The notes under the pieces are model-generated. The model worked only from the letters and a program-made list of their open reading frames with translations, was not told where the DNA came from and did no database searches. DNA of 64,000 bases from Calothrix sp. NIES-4101 (GTDB lineage Bacteria; Cyanobacteriota; Cyanobacteriia; Cyanobacteriales; Nostocaceae), in contig AP018280.1 of assembly GCA_004296455.1 (NCBI GenBank), positions 868,001 through 932,000 on the forward strand, read 5' to 3'. Of this stretch, positions 1 through 9,770 are shown one piece after another; position 1 is the first letter of the stretch; each line of letters starts with the position of its first letter. Both the position numbers and the translations under genes were made by a program.

Positions 1-1230
1 GGTAATGTCGTCCTAGTAGACCACGGACGCACCATTACAGGAGAAGATTTGGGAACAGTGGCAACAAAAGCAGAGATAATGGTCTGTGAAGGGGAGGGTC
101 AACCGACAGATATAACCCTAGAAGCTGCACCTTTTTATCCCCGTCTCAAATATGCACCGCTTACTTTTAGTCAACCAATTTCCACCGACAAGGATATATC
201 TGCTTCTCTGCTCCTCAACCAGAATCCCAGAAAATCTGTACCGCAAATTACGAAATTACTCAGTAATTTACCCAGTCGAACCAAATCCTGGAATTGGATT
301 CCCCGACCAGATTTATTGGGAAGTAACAGTCAAGATAGATATTTTGTCGTGGAAATGAATAACGAAGGTTATGCTCACCTGCGGTTTGGCAATGGGGAAC
401 TGGGACAAATACCTGAAGCTGGGAGTAGCTTTTTTGCCACCTATCGCATCGGTAACGGGATAGTTGGGAACATAGGTGCAGATGCGATCGCTCATGTTGT
501 TTTTCGTCAAAATCCACCCAGTGGTTTGAGCTTAATTCCCCATAATCCTTTACCAGCAAAAGGAGGTACGCAAGCAGAACTGTTATCAGAAGTTAAATTA
601 TTTGCTCCCAGCAGTTTTCGTAAAGAATTGCAAAGGGCGATCATAGCTCAAGATTATGCAGATATAGTCATGCGTGATTTTGGAGACAGAGTACAGAGGA
701 GTGCAGCAACTTTGCGTTGGACGGGAAGTTGGGATGAGATATTGGTAGTAGTTGACCCTTGGGGAAAAGAAACCAATAGCGCAGAATTATTAGCAGCGAT
801 TTCCCAACATTTATATATCTACCGTCGTATCGGTCACGATGTGGTGGTAAAACAAGCTATCTACGTTCCTTTAGATATTGAAATGACTGTATGTGTCCAA
901 CCGGAATTTTTGCGAGGACATGTAAAAGCAGCATTATTAGATGTATTTAGCAACAGGATTTTAGCAAACGGTCAGCGTGGTTTTTTCCATCCAGATAATC
1001 TGACTTTTGGGACTGGAATTGCATTGAGTAAATTAGTTGCGATCGCGCAAACAGTGACGGGTGTAGATAATGTAGTAGTCACAAAATTACAACGCTTATA
1101 CGAAGGAGATAACGGAGAGTTAGATAGTGGTATTTTATCTCTCAATTCTCTGGAAATTGCTCGATTAGATAATGACCTCAACTTCCCGGAAAATGGTAAG
1201 TTTAAAATTAATTTGCGAGGTGGAAGATGA
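1..1230 (+). CDS. putative baseplate assembly protein (gpJ-like), C-terminal part, truncated by window edge
   Basis: The reading frame is open from base 1, so the gene starts upstream; the first in-window start-like codon (TTG at 49) lies inside the protein. About 409 residues are visible. The segment NVVLVDHGR near the start and the segment FGNGELGQIPEAGSSFFATYRIGNG are typical of the long baseplate J-like proteins of contractile injection systems and phage tails. This class forms the baseplate wedge that holds the sheath and tail tube. A second, longer paralogue follows 152 bp downstream, then a tail protein and a DUF6519 protein on the same strand, so this is probably one operon of an extracellular or thylakoid-anchored contractile injection system. 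The missing N-terminal half cannot be judged. Family assignment is from pattern recognition, and the exact subunit number is not claimed. Confidence 0.8.
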   Translation, partial: GNVVLVDHGRTITGEDLGTVATKAEIMVCEGEGQPTDITLEAAPFYPRLKYAPLTFSQPISTDKDISASLLLNQNPRKSVPQITKLLSNLPSRTKSWNWIPRPDLLGSNSQDRYFVVEMNNEGYAHLRFGNGELGQIPEAGSSFFATYRIGNGIVGNIGADAIAHVVFRQNPPSGLSLIPHNPLPAKGGTQAELLSEVKLFAPSSFRKELQRAIIAQDYADIVMRDFGDRVQRSAATLRWTGSWDEILVVVDPWGKETNSAELLAAISQHLYIYRRIGHDVVVKQAIYVPLDIEMTVCVQPEFLRGHVKAALLDVFSNRILANGQRGFFHPDNLTFGTGIALSKLVAIAQTVTGVDNVVVTKLQRLYEGDNGELDSGILSLNSLEIARLDNDLNFPENGKFKINLRGGR

Positions 1231-1382
1231 AGAAAAATTAGTTATGATTCAATGCTTAATTACAATCTTAACAATAAGTGGAATACTTTCTCTTACCCTC
1301 TGCGTGAGATTTAACACAAACCATTTATCAAATCGAAAGTATAACTGTAACTTCAAATCTAAAATTCTCGGAGGAATAGGAC

Positions 1383-4300
1383 ATGAACAATGAAAATTGT
1401 GGATGTTGCGAAGGAGTTGAATCAATCACTCCTATTTCCACCGCGAATCGTCCTGGTTTAAATAATTTAGCCTATCGAGTTGGGACTCACAGCACCTTTC
1501 TCGAAATCATGAAAGCAAGTATTTCCAGCAGTAAATATCCTGCTCTTGCTAATTTAAAAACTCGAAATAGTAACGATGCGTCAATTGCTTTTCTAGATGC
1601 TTGGGCTACGGTAGCAGATGTTTTGACGTTTTATCAAGAAAGAATTGCCAACGAAGGCTATTTACGCACAGCAACAGAAAGACGCTCTGTATTAGAATTA
1701 GCTCGGTTAGTTGGTTATAGTTTGCGTCCTGGTGTCGCTGCAACTGTTTATCCTGCTTTCACGATGGAAATAGGATATAACAAAGATACGCAAATACCCG
1801 CAGGTACAAAAATTCAAAGTTTACCTGCTGCGGGGGAAATGCCACAATTTTTTGAAACGGCAGAAACTATCGAAGGTCGTACTGAATGGAATAATTTACA
1901 AGTGAGATTAACTAGACCTCATGATATTAATGTAAATAATTCCGAAATTATAGATAAAGTTTATTTTCAGGGAATTACAACTAATTTGAAATTAAACGAC
2001 CCACTGTTATTTATATTTGGTGATGGAGAAGGAAAACAATATTTTCGTCAGGTCAAATCAGTAGAACCACAACCTATAGAAAATCGAACTGTAGTAGAGT
2101 TACAAATACTGCCACAAACTTTAACATCTGAGGATAGCAATAATCTAACTCCTGAAAGTTTAGCAGCAGAAATTGATTCCTCTTCAATTACTTCTCAACC
2201 TAAGCACAGATGTGCTTTTGATAAACTAGGTACTGCTCAAGAAGGGATAATAAACAATTTACTTCAACCTGCTTCTATTCCCCCTGCGAACGCTTCTCGG
2301 TTAGGTTTATCTTTAGCAGATACTTATAAATGCGAATCGGATATTGCACCACAATTATTAAAAACTCTCAAACCCCGACTCCAGGATACCTTATATACTG
2401 CTTGGCAAAATACCCCTGTTACAGATAAACCTGCTTTACAAAGTACCGAAGCATTGCGAGTCAAAGCTGCATCCTTTGGAGCAAATGCACCTCTAAAACC
2501 AGTGTATGACGAACAGGGAAGAATTCAGGGCTATGAAGAGTGGGCGATCGCTGATACTATCACCACTAGCTTACGATTATCTACTACATATATAGGAGCA
2601 ATAGAAGCAACTCAAATTTCTCAAACTCCTTTTCAAGCTTTAATCACAGTCCAAGAAAGTAATACCACAAACAGTAGATTAATTAATATACCTCGACAAG
2701 ATACTTCAACAACAAGTATATCCGGATTACCTGCTAGCTATAGTGTTAGTGTTGATGACGAAACATTTACTATAGTTGTGAATTTTTTGTTATCTCCTCA
2801 CAGAAGATTTGAATTTACCAATTCGGGAAACTCTATAGAAATAATAATTCGTGAAGGTGACACGACTTTAATCCAAGAACAGGTGATTTCAGGGCAAATA
2901 ATTCGCTCTACCATCAATGGACACAACTTGGTTATCGATTTGCGGGAACAAGGAGTATTGCTCCTATCTGATACTGCTCCCACAGCGCTGTCAACAGAAG
3001 CAAGAAGAATTTTGACGCTAGATGCCCAGTATGACCAGATATTACCAAAAAGTTGGGTCGCTATTCACCGTCCCGATACAGAAAAACCAGATATTTACTC
3101 AGTCGAAAAAGTCAGGACAATAACAGCAGCTAAATATGGAATATCCGCAAAAGCAACCCAACTCACTTTAGATAGACCTTGGTTAGAAGCAGGTGATCGC
3201 TCTTTAAGTTTACTCCGTCAAACCACTGTCTATGCCCAAAGTGAAGAATTAGAACTTGCAGAAGAGGTACTCGACCCCAAGGAAGAACCCGTTAAAGGAA
3301 GCGAAATTGAACTCGGTCAACTCTATGCAGATTTGCAACCAGGACGTTGGTTAATCGTATCTGGAGAACGTGCTGATCTAGGAGAAACTATAGGTGTGAA
3401 AGCCAGCGAACTAGTTATGCTGTTGGGAGTACAGCAACGCGCTGTGACTAAATTTAAAACAGCTTATCAAGAAAGAGCAGGAGATAAAACCCACACTTTT
3501 CTGCAACTAAAAAATTCCCTCAGCTACCAATATAAACGGGATACTGTTACCATTTACGGCAATGTCGTCAAAGCCACCCACGGTGAAACTCGTACAGAAG
3601 CATTAGGTAGTGGGGATGGTAGCAAAGCCTTCCAACAATTTCCTTTACGTCAATCACCTCTAACCTATGTTGCATCTGCCACACCTGTAGGTGCGAAAAG
3701 TACCTTAGAGGTGCGTATCAATGATATTCTCTGGCAAGAAACTGATAGCCTTGCAGTTCTAAAACCAACGGAACGCAAGTATATTACCAAAACTGATGAC
3801 GACAGTAAAACTACGGTTATTTTTGGTAACGGAGAAAACGGGGCAAGATTACCTACTGGGATGGAAAATGTCAGAGCAACTTACCGTAATAGTATAGGTA
3901 AATTTGGTAACGTCAAGGCAGAGCAAATTAGTCTGTTAGCATCGCGGCCTCTGGGGCTAAAAAGCGTTATTAATCCCCTACCTGCGACTGGTGGTGCTGA
4001 CCGAGAAAGTCGCGACCAAGCCCGTAAAAATGCTCCCTTGGCGGTGATGGCTTTAGACCGCTTGGTATCCGTACAGGATTATGCAGACTTTGCTCGTACC
4101 TTTGCAGGTATCGCTAAAGCTAATGCAATGTTACTATCTGATGGTCGTCGTCAGCTAGTTCACCTCACCATCGCAGGTGTGGATGACATTCCTATTGATA
4201 AACAATCCGATTTATATCGCAATTTATATCAAGCATTACGTCAATTTGGCGACCCTTCTCAACCGGTGAAGGTGGAACTGAGGGAATTGATGGTAATGAT

Positions 4301-4721
4301 TTTGAGTGCAAAAGTGAAAATTTTACCGGAATATCAATGGGAGGTAGTAGAACCACAGGTAAGACAAACATTACTAGATACTTTCAGTTTTGAACAGCAA
4401 GAATTGGGGCAAGATATTACTCTGAGCGAAGTTATTAGCACCATACAAAAAGTTGACGGTGTTGACTTTGTAGATTTAGATATCTTAGATACTGTATCGG
4501 AAACAGAAGCAGCGGACCCAAATATTTTGACGGAGAAATTTGCAGCATTAGGTCAAGGAAAAGTTTATTCCAGAGAAAAAAATAGCTTAACAACTCAAAC
4601 CCAACCACGAAAGAGAATTACCGTCAATTTTGCAAGAGTACAACAACAGGAAATTAAGCCTGCTCAAATCGCAATCTTAACGCCTTACCAACCTCTAACT
4701 TTAATTCTAAACCCTTTCTAA
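1383..4721 (+). CDS. putative baseplate assembly protein (large, gpJ-like)
   Basis: This 1112-residue protein starts at an ATG preceded by a strong GGAGGA ribosome site. The N-terminal part (about 1-130) has the segment LANLKTRNSNDASIAFLDAWA followed by VADVLTFYQERIANEGYL, a signature of large putative baseplate proteins. Residues about 810-960 contain IFGNGENGARLPTG, then YRNSIGKFGNV and NPLPATGGADRES, then VQDYADFARTFAGIAKA. The same order (FGNGELGQ, GNGIVGNIG, NPLPAKGGTQAE, AQDYADIVMRDFGD) occurs in the preceding partial gene, so the two are paralogues. The role is inferred: a structural baseplate wedge component of a contractile injection particle. It has no signal peptide and no clear membrane segment, as expected for a cytoplasmically assembled particle. 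Confidence 0.82.
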   Translation: MNNENCGCCEGVESITPISTANRPGLNNLAYRVGTHSTFLEIMKASISSSKYPALANLKTRNSNDASIAFLDAWATVADVLTFYQERIANEGYLRTATERRSVLELARLVGYSLRPGVAATVYPAFTMEIGYNKDTQIPAGTKIQSLPAAGEMPQFFETAETIEGRTEWNNLQVRLTRPHDINVNNSEIIDKVYFQGITTNLKLNDPLLFIFGDGEGKQYFRQVKSVEPQPIENRTVVELQILPQTLTSEDSNNLTPESLAAEIDSSSITSQPKHRCAFDKLGTAQEGIINNLLQPASIPPANASRLGLSLADTYKCESDIAPQLLKTLKPRLQDTLYTAWQNTPVTDKPALQSTEALRVKAASFGANAPLKPVYDEQGRIQGYEEWAIADTITTSLRLSTTYIGAIEATQISQTPFQALITVQESNTTNSRLINIPRQDTSTTSISGLPASYSVSVDDETFTIVVNFLLSPHRRFEFTNSGNSIEIIIREGDTTLIQEQVISGQIIRSTINGHNLVIDLREQGVLLLSDTAPTALSTEARRILTLDAQYDQILPKSWVAIHRPDTEKPDIYSVEKVRTITAAKYGISAKATQLTLDRPWLEAGDRSLSLLRQTTVYAQSEELELAEEVLDPKEEPVKGSEIELGQLYADLQPGRWLIVSGERADLGETIGVKASELVMLLGVQQRAVTKFKTAYQERAGDKTHTFLQLKNSLSYQYKRDTVTIYGNVVKATHGETRTEALGSGDGSKAFQQFPLRQSPLTYVASATPVGAKSTLEVRINDILWQETDSLAVLKPTERKYITKTDDDSKTTVIFGNGENGARLPTGMENVRATYRNSIGKFGNVKAEQISLLASRPLGLKSVINPLPATGGADRESRDQARKNAPLAVMALDRLVSVQDYADFARTFAGIAKANAMLLSDGRRQLVHLTIAGVDDIPIDKQSDLYRNLYQALRQFGDPSQPVKVELRELMVMILSAKVKILPEYQWEVVEPQVRQTLLDTFSFEQQELGQDITLSEVISTIQKVDGVDFVDLDILDTVSETEAADPNILTEKFAALGQGKVYSREKNSLTTQTQPRKRITVNFARVQQQEIKPAQIAILTPYQPLTLILNPF

Positions 4722-4788
4722 TTTCAAAAATACTTTGTGTACCTGCGCCTTCTCCTTCCCAAACATTTGTTTAAAAAAATAACTGAAA

Positions 4789-7032
4789 ATGAACGACTCT
4801 ACAGACTACTTATACAATCTCCTACCTGTAATTTACCGCCAAAGAGATGCAGAAAAAGGCTATCCTTTGCGAGATTTACTGCGGATAATCAACGAACAAG
4901 TCAATGTAGTTCAAACGGATATTTCTCAACTTTATGCCAACTGGTTTATTGAAACCTGCGATGATTGGGTTGTTCCTTACATTGGTGATTTAATTGCTTA
5001 CCAACCAGTTTACGAAGCTGGAGAACCAGGAGATATAAACACATCTCAAGGAAGACAGCGCAATAAAATATTAATCCCGCGACGGGAAGTTGCTAATACT
5101 ATTCGCTATCGACGACGCAAAGGAACTCTCGCACTATTAGAATTACTCGCAAATGATGTTGCTGGCTGGTCTGCGCGAGCAGTAGAATTTTACAAGCTTT
5201 TGGGTTGGACGCAACACCTAAATCACCTACGACTTTCTCAAGGTCGAAGAGTCGATTTGCGTCAAGGTGACATTCTAGATAAATTGGATAGCCCCTTTGA
5301 TGAAATCGCCCATACAGTAGATGTACGCCGTGTGCGATCACCCTACGAACAGGGACGCTACAATATTTCCCATGTGGGGGTTTTTATCTGGCGCTTAAAA
5401 ACCTACTCGGTCACCAAAACCCCTGCTTGCTGTTTAGAAGAAGTTAGTCCCAATTGCTATACCTTCAGCATTCTAGGTCACGACATCCCCCTTTACAATC
5501 TTCCCCAACCCGAGACAGAACCAACTCATATTGCAGAGGAAATAAATTTACCAGTTCCTATTAGTCGTCGTGCTTTAAAAATAGATAAGCAAAGATATTC
5601 GGAAACAGGAAAAAGTCTTTATTATGGTGAAAATAAAAGCCTTCATATATGGTTAGGAAGCCCACCAGGAACACCCTTTAATTTGCGCCCAATTCCCTAT
5701 GATAAAATTATCCCCGCAGACCTGAGCGAATGGCAATATCAGCCCTCCACAGATACAGTAGCAGTTGACCCGGTTTTAGGTCGAATAGTCTTCCCTTCTC
5801 GTCAGTTACCCAAAGGGGGTGTTTGGGTTTCTTATCAATATGCTTTTAGTGCAGATATTGGGGGAGGTGAATACCACAGAAGATTACAGCAACCAGCAAT
5901 ACATACAATTTATCGGGTCGGGAAGCAGGAAGAATTTAGCTCAATTAACCAGGCTTTTAATCAATGGCAGTCTGATTGTACAGCATATCCTCACGAACAA
6001 AAATATCGCCAAGCAGTAATTGAAATTAGCGATAGTGGAGTTTACACCGAACGTTTTGATTGGTATCTCCAACCTAACCAAAATTTACAACTTCGTGCTG
6101 CAAACCGCAAGCGTCCGGTAATCCGTTTGCTAGACTATCAAGCTGAAACCACAGACTCTTTACACATTACCTTACAAGCAGGAAATCGTCTTAGTTTAGA
6201 TGGTTTATTGATCGTCGGGAGGGGGGTACAAATTCAACGAGGAATGGCTGATTTTCTCCCATCCGCTGACACTCCTACAAATACAGATAATTCTCCAGAT
6301 AATTTATCTATTCCCGTCCAAGTTACCATCCGTCATTCTACCCTTGTTCCCGGCTGGTCATTACAGTGTGATTGCGAACCCAAACGTCCAGCAGAAGCTA
6401 GTTTAGAACTATATAATTTGCAAGGAAACTTAAAGATTAGCCATAGCATCCTCGGTTCTATTAAAGTATATCAAGATGAGGTGCAAACTGATCCCATTTC
6501 TGTGCATATAAGTGATAGTATCATTGACGCAACCCATACCCAACAAGAAGCAATCGACGCACCAGGAAATGCTGTAGCCCATGCGAAATTAACAATTCAA
6601 CGCTGTACAGTATTAGGTAAAATTCTTACCCATAGCATTCAACTTGCAGAAAATTCTATTTTTGATGGTTGTATTACCGTCGCGCGTCGTCAAGAAGGAT
6701 GTATGCGTTTTTGTTCTGTTACCCCAGATTCTCGCACACCCCGACGCTACAACTGCCAACCAGATTTGGTCAAACAAGCAGCAAGTGCAGATTTACAAGA
6801 TGTAGAAGCTTTTCGCGTTCGTCCCATATTTAACAGTACCCGCTACGGAAATCCTACCTACTGCCAACTCTCTCACAGTTGTGCTGAGGAAATTAAGCGC
6901 GGTGCTGATGACGAATCGGAAATGGGAGTTTTCCATGACCTTTATCAACCCCAAAGAGAAGCAAATTTACGCGCACGTTTAGATGAATATGCTCCATCAG
7001 GAATGGAAACAGGAATTATTTATATCAGTTAA
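4789..7032 (+). CDS. phage tail-like protein of contractile injection system
   Basis: The product has 747 residues and starts at ATG after an A-rich stretch, 67 bp past the baseplate gene. The N-terminus (MNDSTDYLYNLLPVIYRQRD, then YPLRDLLRIINEQVNVVQTDI) and the segment CDDWVVPYIGDLI are hallmarks of the P2 gpI-like tail proteins that occur beside gpJ-like baseplate proteins. The RRRKGTLALLELLANDVAGW segment at about residue 105 also fits that family. The remaining about 500 residues are longer than the classical tail domain and contain repeated strand-rich stretches around 430-640 (LQLRAANRKRPVIRLLDYQ and onward), suggesting a fused beta-helix-like region that could face outward. It is probably cotranscribed with its neighbours. 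Confidence 0.78.
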   Translation: MNDSTDYLYNLLPVIYRQRDAEKGYPLRDLLRIINEQVNVVQTDISQLYANWFIETCDDWVVPYIGDLIAYQPVYEAGEPGDINTSQGRQRNKILIPRREVANTIRYRRRKGTLALLELLANDVAGWSARAVEFYKLLGWTQHLNHLRLSQGRRVDLRQGDILDKLDSPFDEIAHTVDVRRVRSPYEQGRYNISHVGVFIWRLKTYSVTKTPACCLEEVSPNCYTFSILGHDIPLYNLPQPETEPTHIAEEINLPVPISRRALKIDKQRYSETGKSLYYGENKSLHIWLGSPPGTPFNLRPIPYDKIIPADLSEWQYQPSTDTVAVDPVLGRIVFPSRQLPKGGVWVSYQYAFSADIGGGEYHRRLQQPAIHTIYRVGKQEEFSSINQAFNQWQSDCTAYPHEQKYRQAVIEISDSGVYTERFDWYLQPNQNLQLRAANRKRPVIRLLDYQAETTDSLHITLQAGNRLSLDGLLIVGRGVQIQRGMADFLPSADTPTNTDNSPDNLSIPVQVTIRHSTLVPGWSLQCDCEPKRPAEASLELYNLQGNLKISHSILGSIKVYQDEVQTDPISVHISDSIIDATHTQQEAIDAPGNAVAHAKLTIQRCTVLGKILTHSIQLAENSIFDGCITVARRQEGCMRFCSVTPDSRTPRRYNCQPDLVKQAASADLQDVEAFRVRPIFNSTRYGNPTYCQLSHSCAEEIKRGADDESEMGVFHDLYQPQREANLRARLDEYAPSGMETGIIYIS

Positions 7033-7083
7033 ATAATTCAAAATGAACCTCGTACAGAATTGAAGAAAATTAGGAGAAATATT

Positions 7084-8541
7084 ATGTCAGGTGAATTTAG
7101 GGGTGATTTTACCCGTGATACTTTTGACCCTAGGAAAAATTTTTTACGGGTATTGATGCAGCAAGGACGGGTTCAAGTTGATGCTGACTGGAACGAACAG
7201 GTTGCAATTCTTGTACACTATATCCAAACCTTAGCAGAAGATATAATTGGTCCTCACGGAGGTCCTATCTGGCGTTCTGGATTTAAAATTACTTTTAATT
7301 CACAGGATGATGTTAAGAATGATTCTATTTTAGATTTCCAAATTGGTACAGGAAATTACTACGTCAATGGTATTCTTTGTCAAAATTACAAAATTGATAA
7401 CAATGGCTACGAACTTCCTGACATCAAATACTACCAGCAACCCTATTACCCACTGAATAAAGAACAAGATAAATTACCAGATTTACCATTTTTAGTTTTT
7501 CTTGATGTCTGGGAACGCCACATTACTTATATTCAAGATGAAGAAATTCGAGAAATTGCTTTGGGTGGTGCTGATACTGCAACCCGTTCTCAAGTTATTT
7601 GGCAGGTCAAAGTTAAAGAATTAGAAGAAGGCATTAATAATTGTAATGATGTTAATTGGAACGATTTATTAGCAACGTGGCGACCAAAAAATCGCGGATT
7701 TTTAGCTGCAAAAGCCAAAGAAAATAGCGAACAGACAGAAGCTTGTATTATTAAACCAGATGCCCGCTATCGAGGTACAGAAAATCAACTTTATCGTGTA
7801 GAAATTCATGCAGACAGTACCACGGCTGAACCAACCTTTAAATGGTCGCGGGAAAATGGTTCGGTGATTTTTCCGATAGATACAGATAGCGGTTTCAACA
7901 TTACAGATACAAAAATTGTCTTAAAATTACAACATTGGTGGCGCGATCGCCGCTTTGGTTTAGCTGAAGGTGATTGGGTAGAAATTGTCGATGACTATGT
8001 TTCTTTGCGTCAATTAGCAAGACCTTTGTGGAAAGTAGGTAAAATTGAAGCAGAGGATTTTTTAGTGACCTTGATAAGAGAAGAATCATCGCGATGTGTA
8101 ACTCAAACTATCGGTGAAGAGGAATATCCTCTCCTACGACGCTGGGAACAAAAATCTAGAAGTGGATTAAGTTTAATTGATGGTACTATACCAATTTCCG
8201 TGGCAGAAAATGACTGGTTTACTCTAGAAAATAGTATACAAATTAAATTTAAACAATCAGAATCAGAAGCAAATTACCACACAGGTGACTATTGGTTAAT
8301 TCCAGCACGCACTGCTACAGGTGATGTGGAATGGGCTAAATCTACTGATGATAAAGCTCTGTTTATACCACCTCATGGTGTCGAACATTACTATGCGCCT
8401 CTAGCGGTGATTGCAAGTAATAAAGGAACTCCTGGAGATTGTCGCCACCAATTTTATTCTCTTGCACGTAGCTATTATTACAGTAGTGATCAGAGAGCTA
8501 TTGGCGAAGAGCTAATATGGCTTAACTCGGAGGTACAATAG
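7084..8541 (+). CDS. DUF6519 domain protein of contractile injection cluster
   Basis: The start chosen is ATG 7084, because AGGAG lies 7 bases upstream; an in-frame TTG at 7060 would precede that ribosome site. The N-terminus MSGEFRGDFTRDTFDP followed by RVLMQQGRVQVDADWNEQ is, to my knowledge, the diagnostic opening of DUF6519 proteins that accompany tail-like gene clusters. The protein has 485 residues from this start. The rest is beta-rich, with many aromatic and charged residues and no recognisable catalytic motif, signal peptide or membrane helix. It follows the tail protein by 51 bp, so it is likely operonic. It could be a fibre, a spike-decoration or a surface-attachment protein, but no specific function can be read from the sequence. 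Confidence 0.75.
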   Translation: MSGEFRGDFTRDTFDPRKNFLRVLMQQGRVQVDADWNEQVAILVHYIQTLAEDIIGPHGGPIWRSGFKITFNSQDDVKNDSILDFQIGTGNYYVNGILCQNYKIDNNGYELPDIKYYQQPYYPLNKEQDKLPDLPFLVFLDVWERHITYIQDEEIREIALGGADTATRSQVIWQVKVKELEEGINNCNDVNWNDLLATWRPKNRGFLAAKAKENSEQTEACIIKPDARYRGTENQLYRVEIHADSTTAEPTFKWSRENGSVIFPIDTDSGFNITDTKIVLKLQHWWRDRRFGLAEGDWVEIVDDYVSLRQLARPLWKVGKIEAEDFLVTLIREESSRCVTQTIGEEEYPLLRRWEQKSRSGLSLIDGTIPISVAENDWFTLENSIQIKFKQSESEANYHTGDYWLIPARTATGDVEWAKSTDDKALFIPPHGVEHYYAPLAVIASNKGTPGDCRHQFYSLARSYYYSSDQRAIGEELIWLNSEVQ

Positions 8542-8558
8542 AAAATAGGAGGATTGCT

Positions 8559-9464
8559 GTGAAAGCTGTTTGGTCTTTATGGACAAAACCTTTAAGAGAA
8601 AATAAGCGTTCTATATGGCTAAGTGAAAAACACCACTTACTGGCATGGATTTTATCAGTAGAAACTGCAAAAAAACATTATCCCGAAACAGTACTGTTTA
8701 CTGATAGTTATGGTGCGCGAGTGCTAATTGATGAATTAGGTTTGGAATTTACACAAGTATCTACAGAATTAGATGCTTTAGAAAATTGTGACTCTAGATG
8801 TTGGGCATTAGGTAAAGTCTATACCTATAGTATCCAAACTCAACCTTTCATTCATATAGATAGTGATGTATTTCTCTGGAAACCCTTACCCCCAGAAATG
8901 AATTTTGCACCTCTTTTAGCACAAAATCCTGAATTCTTTACTGTTGGTAATTCTTGGTATGCTCCAGAAAGCATGGAGAGTGCTATTAGTAGAATAAATG
9001 GTTGGTTGCCTGAAGAGTGGATTTGGCAACGTAATTTTAGTTTTTTACAAACAGCATATAATTGCGGTATATTTGGCGGTCATGCAGTTGATTTTATCCG
9101 CTATTATGCAAATCTAGCTATTCGATTTATCGAAAATTCATCAAATCAACTTGCATGGTTGATACTCCATCCAGATACAGAAAGAAATATTTTATTTGAA
9201 CAATATCTTCTTGGTTGCTGCATCAAGTATCACCAACAACAAACCAAATCTCCCTACAAAGATATTTATATAGAATGCTTATTTTCCAGCCTAGATGATG
9301 CTTTTATTCCTGAAAAAGCTGCACGAGTTGGTTTTACTCACTTAATCGCAGACGCTAAACAGAATCGGAAAATTGCTGAACATTTGGAGAATCGAGTTAA
9401 AAGAGATTACCCAAAGTACTATTATCAATGTGAGTTCAGACAAAAAAAATTAAATTGCATTTAA
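8559..9464 (+). CDS. glycosyltransferase-like protein of unknown function next to the injection cluster
   Basis: The start is GTG 8559, preceded by a near-perfect AGGAGG at 8548-8553; it follows the DUF6519 gene by only 17 bp, so translation is probably coupled. The product has 301 residues. At about residue 100 it carries FIHIDSDVFLWKPL, a D-x-D motif in the context seen in GT-A fold glycosyltransferases, and FGGHAVDFIRYYA later resembles the acceptor half of capsular or DUF6734-type enzymes. No signal peptide or transmembrane helix is evident. Position at the end of the tail cluster suggests modification of the particle, or an effector or immunity role. Both ideas are inference only. Codon use matches the upstream genes, with no sign of separate acquisition. 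Confidence 0.6.
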   Translation: MKAVWSLWTKPLRENKRSIWLSEKHHLLAWILSVETAKKHYPETVLFTDSYGARVLIDELGLEFTQVSTELDALENCDSRCWALGKVYTYSIQTQPFIHIDSDVFLWKPLPPEMNFAPLLAQNPEFFTVGNSWYAPESMESAISRINGWLPEEWIWQRNFSFLQTAYNCGIFGGHAVDFIRYYANLAIRFIENSSNQLAWLILHPDTERNILFEQYLLGCCIKYHQQQTKSPYKDIYIECLFSSLDDAFIPEKAARVGFTHLIADAKQNRKIAEHLENRVKRDYPKYYYQCEFRQKKLNCI

Positions 9465-9537
9465 ATAGCAATTTTTCGTTACTGTTCATAAGCTTTACGA
9501 ATATCATAGGCCAAACTAAGGTTAAAGTCGCCGCAGT

Positions 9538-9736
9538 CAAGAGTACTCTGACAATTAAATATAGTAAGCAATAATATTGACATTCGGAGCGTCAATTAAA
9601 ACAAAAACTGTGGCAACCTTCTTTTTCAAGTCTTGCGATGCTTGTCTGCGTATATAGTTATCCAAACTATCATTACGCAAGAGAATAGCGAACGGTTATG
9701 CTTGCTACCATCAAGCAACTCAATCGTTAGCCTCAT
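9538..9736 (-). pseudogene. remnant of GNAT-family acetyltransferase
   Basis: Read on the minus strand from an ATG at 9736, the frame gives LTIELLDGSKHNRSLFSC, then loses one base near 9676-9678, and resumes as NDSLDNYIRRQASQDLKKK and VATVFVLIDAPN up to AYYI. It is then cut by a TAA and continues as LSEYS. This matches the opening of a cyanobacterial GNAT acetyltransferase (FxCGNxxLDxYIxRQASQD, then VAxVFVL, then YYxLS). At least two inactivating changes are visible and most of the acetyl-CoA domain is gone. Such GNATs are often toxins paired with ribbon-helix-helix antitoxins, but no partner was seen here. It sits beside the HigBA pair in the accessory junction. Confidence 0.6.
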
Positions 9737-9770
9737 TATTTTGAATTACCGATTCTCCTTCTAGTTCGAT

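Noticed and set aside
7060-7083. TTG 7060 as start of the DUF6519 gene
   Set aside because: The AGGAG ribosome site lies after it, and the family begins MSGEFRGDF at 7084.
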